Below are positions 24,821 through 32,600 of a stretch of 33,226 bases of DNA, one piece after another (within the stretch, counting starts at the first letter, position 1; each line of letters starts with the position of its first letter). This stretch comes from Chitinophagaceae bacterium (GTDB lineage Bacteria; Bacteroidota; Bacteroidia; Chitinophagales; Chitinophagaceae), in contig JACMLR010000373.1 in the NCBI GenBank assembly GCA_014379515.1, positions 1-33,226 of the forward strand. The letters run 5' to 3'. Below the pieces are notes generated by a model, which had not been told where the DNA came from, searched no databases, and saw nothing but the letters and a program-made list of their open reading frames with translations. A program made the translations under genes and the position numbers.

Positions 24821-26371
24821 TTGCTCAGGCTAAACAAACTCCCCCGAATTCTCTTTTTTAGTTTCTGTTTACTCGCTGCTTTAACTGTATACGCGTGCAG
24901 AAACACGAACAACGCAGAGAAGGGAAGTGAACTTTCTAAAACCTATTGCGGATCCTGTCATCAGTATCCAGCTCCAGAACTACTGGACAAACAAACATGG
25001 AGGGAACTCGTACTTCCTGTGATGGGCAATTTTTTTGGTATTGAAACGGAAAGTCAATCAAGCGGCTGGGATAAAAAGCCCACACCACTTGCAACCAACG
25101 GCAAGCAGCAAACGCTAAGCAAAGAAGATTGGAAACTCATTGTCGATTTTTATGTGAGCAATGCACCCGACACTCTTTCCCGACCAGAGAAGGACATTGT
25201 TATTGCTGATACAATTCCGGGCTTTGAGATTTTCCAGTCACCTGCGGCATATGGCAGCCCATCCTTATCCTATATTGGTATTGACACATCATCCAAAACG
25301 TCAACGCTGCTTATTGCCGATTTAAGCCAACAATATATTTATCGTTATAGTAGTAAGTTGAAAGTGATAGATTCAGTTCGAATAGCTGATGGTGCTGTTG
25401 TGAACCTGGACATTCATCAAAACCGAATTGCTGTTTGTAATGTGGGCCAACTTAGCCCGAACAATGGAAAGTCGGGAAAAGGTCAGCAGCTCTTGCTTTC
25501 GAATACGGGCAGCATGGAGTGGAACAATGATTTTAATCTACCCTCTCTGGCCCGACCAGTAGAATTACGTTCGCTCGATTTGGATGGTGATGGAGATGAC
25601 GATTATCTCGTGTCTGAATTCGGCCATAATTCCGGGGCGCTTTCATGGAGACGTAGCCTGGGAAATAACCAGTATGAAGTCCGTTCGCTTCGGGCCTTAC
25701 CTGGTTGCATTGAAACAATCATCCGTGATGTGAATGCTGACGGTCGACCAGATATATTCGCTTTGTTTACACAGGCGGACGAGGGAATCTTTTTATTTAC
25801 TAATCTTGGGAATGGTGAATTTAAAGAACAACGCATTCTTCAGTTTCCTGCATCATACGGATCTTCTTCATTTGAGTTGATTGATATCGACAAGGATAAT
25901 GATGAAGACATTGTTTATACCTGCGGGGACAATTCTGATTTCTCACCCATTCTGAAACCTTACCACGGCGTTTATATCTATCTCAACGATGGAGCACTTA
26001 ATTTCAGTCGAAAATTCTTCTTTCCAATAAACGGATGTTACAAATCGCGCACGGCAGATTATGATCACGATGGAAATTTAGACATAGCTACGATTTCTTT
26101 TTTTGCAGATTATGCAAATTTACCGGAAGAAGGATTTGTGTACCTGCATAACAACGGAAATTTAAACTTCAGTGCCTATTCTTTCAAACAGTCCGTTTTA
26201 GGCCGATGGCTAACGATGGATGCTGGCGATCTTGATGGAGATGGAAATATTGATCTTGTTCTCGGTAATCTCTCCATCGGTCCCTACAATTCAAGGCCAA
26301 AAAATGAATGGGTGAATGGACCCCGGTTCTTCTATCTAAGGAATAAATCAAAGCCTGCGAATTACAAGTAA
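24821..26371 (+). CDS. Outer-membrane lipoprotein with c-type heme motif and FG-GAP/VCBS repeats
   Basis: A 516-residue protein starting at TTG 24821 (an in-frame stop lies at 24794, and no ATG precedes the signal peptide). The N-terminal hydrophobic segment ends in VYAC, Cys26, a plausible but imperfect lipobox. A c-type heme-binding CxxCH follows at 43-47 (CGSCHQYPAPELL), with a possible distal Met in LPVMGNFFG. The rest carries FG-GAP/VCBS-type calcium loops, DLDGDGDDD (~253), DVNADGRPD (~303), DIDKDNDED (~355), DYDHDGNLD (~413) and DLDGDGNID (~470), pointing to a beta-propeller. It is separated from susCD by a terminator. A surface redox or binding role is inferred; the substrate is unknown. 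Confidence 0.82.
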   Translation: MLRLNKLPRILFFSFCLLAALTVYACRNTNNAEKGSELSKTYCGSCHQYPAPELLDKQTWRELVLPVMGNFFGIETESQSSGWDKKPTPLATNGKQQTLSKEDWKLIVDFYVSNAPDTLSRPEKDIVIADTIPGFEIFQSPAAYGSPSLSYIGIDTSSKTSTLLIADLSQQYIYRYSSKLKVIDSVRIADGAVVNLDIHQNRIAVCNVGQLSPNNGKSGKGQQLLLSNTGSMEWNNDFNLPSLARPVELRSLDLDGDGDDDYLVSEFGHNSGALSWRRSLGNNQYEVRSLRALPGCIETIIRDVNADGRPDIFALFTQADEGIFLFTNLGNGEFKEQRILQFPASYGSSSFELIDIDKDNDEDIVYTCGDNSDFSPILKPYHGVYIYLNDGALNFSRKFFFPINGCYKSRTADYDHDGNLDIATISFFADYANLPEEGFVYLHNNGNLNFSAYSFKQSVLGRWLTMDAGDLDGDGNIDLVLGNLSIGPYNSRPKNEWVNGPRFFYLRNKSKPANYK

Positions 26372-26394
26372 GCTCTACGCGAATTTTTAAGTAT

Positions 26395-26402
26395 TACTTT
26401 TG
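26395..26402 (+). promoter_or_regulatory. -7-like element immediately before the rRNA methyltransferase gene
   Basis: TACTTTTG fits TAnnTTTG exactly and ends 4 nt before the ATG at 26407. Transcription from it would begin at or just beyond the start codon, so it would make a leaderless message or lead to a slightly later start. No -33 TTG is seen. Confidence 0.3.
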
Positions 26403-26406
26403 CCGG

Positions 26407-27579
26407 ATGATCAAAGTGATATTAAAAAAGAAAATCAGTAACCGTGTGGTCAACGGTCATCCCTGGATTTTTAATAACGAGATAAATATTGTAGAAGGTG
26501 AACCCGAAGGTGGCGAAATTGTTGAAGTGCAAACACACGATAAAAAATTTCTTGGTAAAGGATATATCAACCCGAAGTCGCAAATTGTTGTTCGGTTGCT
26601 CACGCGCGATCGCAATGAAGCAATTGATGACTCTTTTTTTTACAATCGGCTTCTTGCTGCTTGGAATTACAGGAAGCAAATTGGGTATAGTGATAACTGT
26701 CGACTGATTTTCGGCGAGGCCGATAACATGCCGCAATTAGTCATCGATAAGTTTAATGATTACTTCGTGATCCAAACGCTTGCATTGGGGATGGATAAAT
26801 GGAAGCCTGCGATTGTAGGTGCTATTGAAAAGATATTTCAGCCTAAAGGTATTTACGAGCGCAATGATGTTCCCGTTCGTGAACTGGAAGGAATGCAGCA
26901 ACAAAAAGGTTTTCTGTCGGCAGGTTTTGATACTAAGATCAGGATTACTGAGAACGGGCTAAAGTTCAATGTAGACATCGAGAATGGGCAGAAGACCGGT
27001 TATTTCCTTGACCAACAAGATAATCGCCGTGCAATACAGCACATCGTGAAAGGTGCTGATGTTCTTGGAGCTTTTACATATACCGGCACCTTCGAAATCC
27101 ATGCTGCGCATTATGGTGCGAAATCCGTCCTTGGTCTCGATATTTCGGAGAATGCTGTGAAACAGGCAAACGAGAATTCAGCATTAAATGGCTACTCAGA
27201 TATCTGTCGCTTCGAGGCTGTGAATGCCTTTGACGTATTGAAGCAATGGGGAAAAGATGGAAGAAAGTACGATGTCGTGATGCTCGATCCGCCTTCGTTC
27301 ACAAAGACAAGGGAAAATATTCAAAAAGCAATTGCAGGATACAAAGAGATTAATCTTCGGGGGATGAAGCTGATCCGACCGGGTGGGTTTCTTGTAACGT
27401 CGAGTTGTACGAACCTTATTGAACCGAGTTTATTCCTGGACATCATCCAGGATGCGGCACGTGACGCGAGAAGAAAGTTGAGACAGGTGTGTTTCCAGGC
27501 GCAATCTGCAGATCATCCAATAATTCGCGAATGGGAGAATACACAATACCTGAAATTCCTGATCACACAGGTACAGTAA
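26407..27579 (+). CDS. rlmI: RlmI-type class I SAM-dependent rRNA methyltransferase
   Basis: A 390-residue cytoplasmic enzyme of the family that methylates C5 of a 23S rRNA cytosine. The N-terminal PUA domain (about 1-75) begins with the family pattern RVVNGHPWIFNNEI, followed by GKGYINPKSQIVVRLL. The catalytic domain shows NGQKTGYFLDQQDNRR, the SAM motif LGAFTYTGTFEIHAA, the acidic LGLDISENAV strand, MLDPPSFTKTRENI and the SSCTN motif carrying the putative catalytic Cys. E. coli RlmI has about the same length and the same domain order. The target site is inferred from family. It is convergent with the small T9SS protein gene across 18 bp. Confidence 0.88.
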   Translation: MIKVILKKKISNRVVNGHPWIFNNEINIVEGEPEGGEIVEVQTHDKKFLGKGYINPKSQIVVRLLTRDRNEAIDDSFFYNRLLAAWNYRKQIGYSDNCRLIFGEADNMPQLVIDKFNDYFVIQTLALGMDKWKPAIVGAIEKIFQPKGIYERNDVPVRELEGMQQQKGFLSAGFDTKIRITENGLKFNVDIENGQKTGYFLDQQDNRRAIQHIVKGADVLGAFTYTGTFEIHAAHYGAKSVLGLDISENAVKQANENSALNGYSDICRFEAVNAFDVLKQWGKDGRKYDVVMLDPPSFTKTRENIQKAIAGYKEINLRGMKLIRPGGFLVTSSCTNLIEPSLFLDIIQDAARDARRKLRQVCFQAQSADHPIIREWENTQYLKFLITQVQ

Positions 27580-27597
27580 AAAAGAGAAATAAATTGA

Positions 27598-27942
27598 TTA
27601 TTTAGAAACCTGGAACTTACCCGAGTCGACAACCTTGCCGTTCTTGTCGCGTAACTGGAAGATATAAACGCCACGGAAGAAATCAGCAACACTTACAACT
27701 GTTTTTGGAGTTACATTATTTACTTCGAAGACCTTTTTTCCGAGGAAATTGAAGATCTGAAAGTTGTATGATTTATCGTATGCTTTTTGAAACTCGAAAT
27801 TGATAAATGAAACTGCTGGGTTAGGATAGAACTTGATAATTTTTGTTGTAGGATCGCCTGCAGGAGAAGGCGTAGTTCTGTCCTGGCTTTTCGCCGTGAC
27901 TGATATGAAAAGGATTATGGATAATGTGTAAAAAATCTTCAT
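27598..27942 (-). CDS. Minimal T9SS type A sorting-domain protein
   Basis: A 114-residue protein from ATG 27942; a longer frame to 27972 would put ten unneeded residues before the signal peptide. It consists of a signal peptide (about 1-20, ending SVTAKSQ), a Thr/Pro-rich linker of about 15 residues (DRTTPSPAGDPTTK), and a C-terminal domain typical of T9SS type A: FYPNPAVSFINFEF, YNFQIFNFLGKKVFE, FFRGVYIFQLRDKNGK and the ending GKFQVSK. The domain normally directs a large passenger through T9SS, but here there is almost no passenger. It could be a secretion or attachment accessory, a small cell-surface protein, or a remnant. A TTG/TACCTTG promoter candidate lies upstream. Confidence 0.83.
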   Translation of the reverse strand: MKIFYTLSIILFISVTAKSQDRTTPSPAGDPTTKIIKFYPNPAVSFINFEFQKAYDKSYNFQIFNFLGKKVFEVNNVTPKTVVSVADFFRGVYIFQLRDKNGKVVDSGKFQVSK

Positions 27943-27969
27943 CAAGGATGATAGTTTACTTTGAGTGTT

Positions 27970-27999
27970 CAAGGTAAATCCTTTAAAACGAATTTACAA
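27970..27999 (-). promoter_or_regulatory. Candidate promoter of the small T9SS protein
   Basis: Minus-strand TTG (27999-27997), 20 nt, then TACCTTG (27976-27970), one base short of the TAnnTTTG box. The predicted transcript start near 27963 agrees with translation from the ATG at 27942. Confidence 0.4.
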
Positions 28000-28080
28000 C
28001 TAGTTACCATAAAAATCCTGCCCGCTAAGCATAAGAGCTTAGTGGAATTCCGGTCAAATCCTTGAAAATCAACAACCTTA

Positions 28081-28560
28081 TTATTTACCTTCCGTTAAGA
28101 CCAGCAAAATTTTTTCAATTGCCTCAAAATCGGGAACCTCATTGGCGTTTTCCAGCACTTCCGCATACCGAATAATACCTTCCCGATCAATGACAAACGC
28201 AGCACGTTTGGGCACATTCTGCATTTCCATGCTGAAAACCGGGTATAGGCTGTCATATGCCAACGAAGCGGAACGGTTGAAATCGCTCAACAATGTAAAG
28301 TTCAGCGACTGCTCCTCTTTGTATTTGCGTAAAGAATAAGGAGAATCCGCGCTGATGCCGAGTACTTCAGCATTTGCATCGTTGTACAGCGTGATATTAT
28401 CCCGAACAGAACATAATTCCTTTGTACAAGTACTCGTGAATGCTAACGGAAAGAAGAGTAAAAGAACATTGCGTTCCCGGAAATCACTGAGGTTTATTTT
28501 CGTCTTGGTTGTATCAAACAACGAGAAAAGAGGAGCTACTTGCCCAACACTGATGGTCAT
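28081..28560 (-). CDS. Peroxiredoxin, PrxQ/BCP-like (AhpC/TSA superfamily)
   Basis: A 159-residue thiol peroxidase that reduces hydrogen peroxide and organic hydroperoxides. The peroxidatic Cys45 is in FPLAFTSTC (P-x3-T-x2-C pattern), and a second Cys at 50 gives the C-x4-C spacing of the alpha-type PrxQ/BCP resolving cysteine. AhpE-like proteins share the PLAFTxxC stretch, so a 1-Cys AhpE-type is the alternative. The conserved Arg is in VPKRAAFVIDREG. Usual length for the family. It lies 19 bp downstream of the PorP/SprF gene and is likely co-transcribed with it, although a functional link to T9SS is not evident. Confidence 0.9.
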   Translation of the reverse strand: MTISVGQVAPLFSLFDTTKTKINLSDFRERNVLLLFFPLAFTSTCTKELCSVRDNITLYNDANAEVLGISADSPYSLRKYKEEQSLNFTLLSDFNRSASLAYDSLYPVFSMEMQNVPKRAAFVIDREGIIRYAEVLENANEVPDFEAIEKILLVLTEGK

Positions 28561-28579
28561 GAACTTAATTTACGGTGAA

Positions 28580-29617
28580 TTAAAATTTCGGGCAAAGGAC
28601 TTTATTGCGACTGCTATTATCTCTATCAAGAAATGCGATGTAGGCAACGGAAAGTTCAAATCCACCACGGCCCATGCTCGCCGTTTTTAACTGCGATACG
28701 TTTACATCATAACTGATCGCAATAGAAAGTTTATCTACGTCAATCTTGAGTACGGGTATCAGGGCGTCTTTCCAACGAAGAAATGCGCCTGCATGAAGCG
28801 TATAATATGGATTGTCGGGATCGCCGCCCAGTTTGTAAGAATACAGGGCACCACCAATCGTTTCATTAAACGTTCCCTGGATCGATTGATCTGCCTGTAT
28901 AGTGAAATAGGTATAATCATCAACGTTGAACTTAACACCCGCAGAGAAAACATACTTAGGTTTCAGTTCGATCTTTGGATCCCGATAAAAGGAATTCTTT
29001 GGTCGATTAAGATGATGAGAAGCCGCACCTACAAATAACATGTTTGCCTGGTTTTCACCAAAACTTGAATTGAAACTCATACCGACACTTGCATCCCAGG
29101 TTGTAAAATTTGGCGAGGTAATGATTTCTCCCGTTGGTAAAGTTGGATCGAACCCGCCACCATTGTATTGATTGTTTGTGGTCATTTTTGCGATGTCTAT
29201 ACTTTTTCGAATCATACCGCCCATGAATCCTAACGATAGATAACTCGTCCTTTCACTACTCAGCGACTTGTGATAATTTATTGCCGGCAGAAGATGCGTT
29301 GATGTCAACCCAACCGTGCCGGCCTTATCAAATAATACCTGGATTCCTGTTGTAATGAAATCATCTCCTTTACCAACAGGCATTTTATATTCCCCATTGA
29401 ATGAGCCTGTGCGATATGCATTTGTAAAACTATTCCACTGATCTCTAAAAACCCCCTGTACACGAATGTCGCCGGTAAATATCCCTGCAAGCGATGGGTT
29501 ACGCAATAAAGGTGCTTCGAAGAATTGGGAAAAGTGAATATCCTGACCATTGCTGAGGTTGACGAAACAACACAGTCCCAATGCACATAGAAACCGGAAT
29601 GCCTTTTTTGGTTTCAT
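28580..29617 (-). CDS. PorP/SprF family T9SS-associated outer-membrane protein
   Basis: A 345-residue barrel protein from ATG 29617 (MKPKKAF...), with a signal peptide ending in NLSNGQ. The mature start DIHFSQFFEAPLLRNPSLAG is the typical PorP/SprF opening, and GDIRVQGVFRDQWNSF is the second hallmark. Members such as SprF are needed for secretion and surface attachment of their adjacent type B CTD partner. It lies 29 bp downstream of the PKD protein with a type B sorting domain, which is the expected partner order. The C-terminus does not end in the usual aromatic residue pattern but in VLCPKF, which still has a terminal Phe. Confidence 0.94.
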   Translation of the reverse strand: MKPKKAFRFLCALGLCCFVNLSNGQDIHFSQFFEAPLLRNPSLAGIFTGDIRVQGVFRDQWNSFTNAYRTGSFNGEYKMPVGKGDDFITTGIQVLFDKAGTVGLTSTHLLPAINYHKSLSSERTSYLSLGFMGGMIRKSIDIAKMTTNNQYNGGGFDPTLPTGEIITSPNFTTWDASVGMSFNSSFGENQANMLFVGAASHHLNRPKNSFYRDPKIELKPKYVFSAGVKFNVDDYTYFTIQADQSIQGTFNETIGGALYSYKLGGDPDNPYYTLHAGAFLRWKDALIPVLKIDVDKLSIAISYDVNVSQLKTASMGRGGFELSVAYIAFLDRDNSSRNKVLCPKF

Positions 29618-29646
29618 AATAGTTCGTTTAAATTTTATTATCCTCC

Positions 29647-32600
29647 TCATCGTATCAGTGTGACATTTCCTTTAAATGGTATTATTACAGAGTTGTCGCA
29701 GACAAATTCAATGATATACACATACGCATCGGATTCAGCAGTCTTCCCATTAAAGGTACCATTCCATCCAACGGTTGCATCATTTGCCGTAAAGTTTTTC
29801 CGTTCGTAAACCATCTGTCCCCAGCGATTAAAAATACGCATCGACTGAACGCGCGTTAATCCGCTGCCTCGAGGATAGAATACATCGTTTACACCATCGT
29901 TATTTGGGGTGAATGTATTTGGTACGAAATAATTCTTGTCATTACATACTACCGTTATAGTAACATCATTTGAACCTCTACAACCATATATATCCGTTAC
30001 ATCTACTTTATACTTGATCGTGGATTTGGGAGTTGCAATGGGGGTGGGACAATCTGTGCAATCAAGCCATTTTGTTGGTGTCCAATTATAGGTCGCTATG
30101 TTCGGACTGTAGGTCACTGGTAAACTGACACTGCTTCCAACAGGAATCACCGGATTGTTTAATACCGTAACGACAGGCGTTGGTGGAACAAAAACAGTTG
30201 CTGTTGTACTTGCCCGACAACCAAAATTATTGGCAGCATCAAGCGTAATGGTAAAACGTCCGGATGTTGAATAACTCGTGGATGGATTCTGGGCAACAGA
30301 CGTAGCGCCATTACCAAACGTCCAGTTCCAGGCTATTGAAGTATCCGCCAACGCGAGTCCACCCTGCAATAATAAAACATCGTTAATACAAACAACGGTA
30401 TCGGCAGTTATTATTGGCGAAGGAGTTGCGTACACTCTTAAAGTGTCCACGAGGGTTTTCGAACAACCGGTTAGCGTATTTACAGTTAGAGAAGGATAAT
30501 ATGTTCCCGGTGTCGAGTAAGTATGAACAGGATCGGGATCAGTCGAGCCGTTGCCGTCACCAAAATCCCAAACACTGCTAACCACGGGATCATTACCGAT
30601 TGTGAAGTTTGCAAAAAGAACAGTTCCGGTATCACAGAATGCTTTTTTATCCATTCCAAAAAGTGGCTCGGCACCAAGTATTCTTATTTGAGATGGACCG
30701 CCAATGTATACTAAACACTGGAGACTGTCCGTCAGTTGAATGAGTGGCGAATAATAACCGAACGTCGGATAGAAATGCTGAAATGTTTTCCGTTGTGTTG
30801 TGTCGACTGTTCCATCACCGGGATAAAAAATAAATTTCGTTGACGGTGGAGTTGTTAATGTATAATCTACCATCAATGAATTACACGCTGTGGTTGGGCC
30901 ATAAATTAGCGAAGTTGTAATCAAAGGATCATACACATTTACCTGTGCACTCGCGCTATCTATGCAGCCACCATATCCAAACACATATAATTTAGGAATG
31001 AAGTTTCCATAGTTGTTATAAAAGTGGTTTGGGTTAGCGAGGGTTGACGTACTGCTATCGCCAAAATACCATAGAAACGATTCGTAATCGCTGCCGCGGA
31101 ATGTAAACTTTGTTTCAAGCGGTGGGCAAATGCTTGTTGTGTCCTGAATATCAAATGCGGGTTTCGGACGCCTTGCAGTTATATAACTGAGTCGTGTTAC
31201 TGAATCCGTGCAGCCAAGGCTATCCGTAATCACAAGTTTGACGGAATAAATGCTATCACTTCCTGCATAGGTGTGTATTGGATTCTGGAGTATTGAAGAG
31301 TTGCCATCACCAAAATCCCAACGATAGGAAAGAGGATACCGTGATATGGATGAATCATTGAATTGCAACGGTGCCCCCGGACAAATTCTAGTACTTACGG
31401 CTGCAAAAGCTGGAACAGGTTTGCTAATTATTATTGGAGTGGCCAGCAGCTGCGTATCGGTACAGCCATCCGCATCTGTTACCATTAAATTGACAAAATA
31501 AACGCCGGTGTCGGTATATGTATGAGTGAATGGTGCTCCGGTGAAATTCTGAATAATTGCATCTCCAAAATCAAAGCGCCATTGATTAATGCCTGCTGGA
31601 GTAGATAAATCATTAAAAGTGATGGTCGTGTTTGCGCAACCGCCGGTATTGGCTGCAGTAAAATCGGCCGTAGGCCCGACGATCATTATAACTGCGTTGC
31701 GTACAATTGTGTCTGTACATCCATTGATATCTGTTATCACAAGGCCGATACTGTGGGGACCGTTCGTTGTGAATGCGTGAGTTGTTGTTGCAGTAGCTGC
31801 GATATAAGCACCGCCATCAAAAGACCATGCATATGACGCAATATTTGCCGGGCTGCTTCCAACTGCAGTTAAGGAGATGACTTCATTTTTGCACGCAGTT
31901 GTTTTGCTGATTGTAAATCCGGCTGTATCCGTATTCAGCGTTATGGTTCGTTGATACAAATGCGAACAACTACCATTGGTAACTGTCAGTGAGACGGAAT
32001 AGGATCCGATAGCAGGATAAACGTGAACTGGATTTTGAAGATTAGATGTAGGGGAACCATCTCCGAAATTCCATGAATAACTAATTAGCCCATAGCCCGC
32101 GTCAACTTTCGATCGATCGATAAAAGTTACTTGTCGCTTATTGGTGCACGTAACAGCAATGTCAAAATCGGCGATTGGTGGCTTCACATGTACATAAAGG
32201 TTTTTTGTTACCGTTTGAGCACATCCATTATTGTAAGCAATTAACACGATGTTAAATGAACCAGTGTCGGAAAATACATGTGACGGGTTTTCAAGACCCG
32301 AAGTTCCTCCATCCCCAAAATTCCACGACCACTGGTCGGACGCTGTTGAAGTAGTTGTAAAAAATACTGTGTCTGTTGGACAAACATCCAATGGCGATGC
32401 GGTAAAATCTGCGTTTGGTGTTGTTCCTATGCGAATGTTATTTGCATAAACTACAGAGTCCGTACAACCGCCTACAGTAGTAATAATCAAGCGCAACGTA
32501 TAGTTTCCTGTAGCAGCATAAGAGTGCGAAGGGTTTAACACCGTACTTGTAAATCCATCTCCAAAATCCCAAAAATAACTTGCAACACCATCGAGTGAAT

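Noticed and set aside
27587-27603. AAATAA/TTATTT stem between the convergent RlmI-type and small T9SS genes
   Set aside because: A six-pair all-AU stem without a U-tract is too weak to call.
28011-28044. Stem CTAAGC/GCTTAG near an A5 run as terminator of the peroxiredoxin gene
   Set aside because: Only six pairs hold on the minus strand and the U5 run is 9 nt away, too far for a typical intrinsic terminator.
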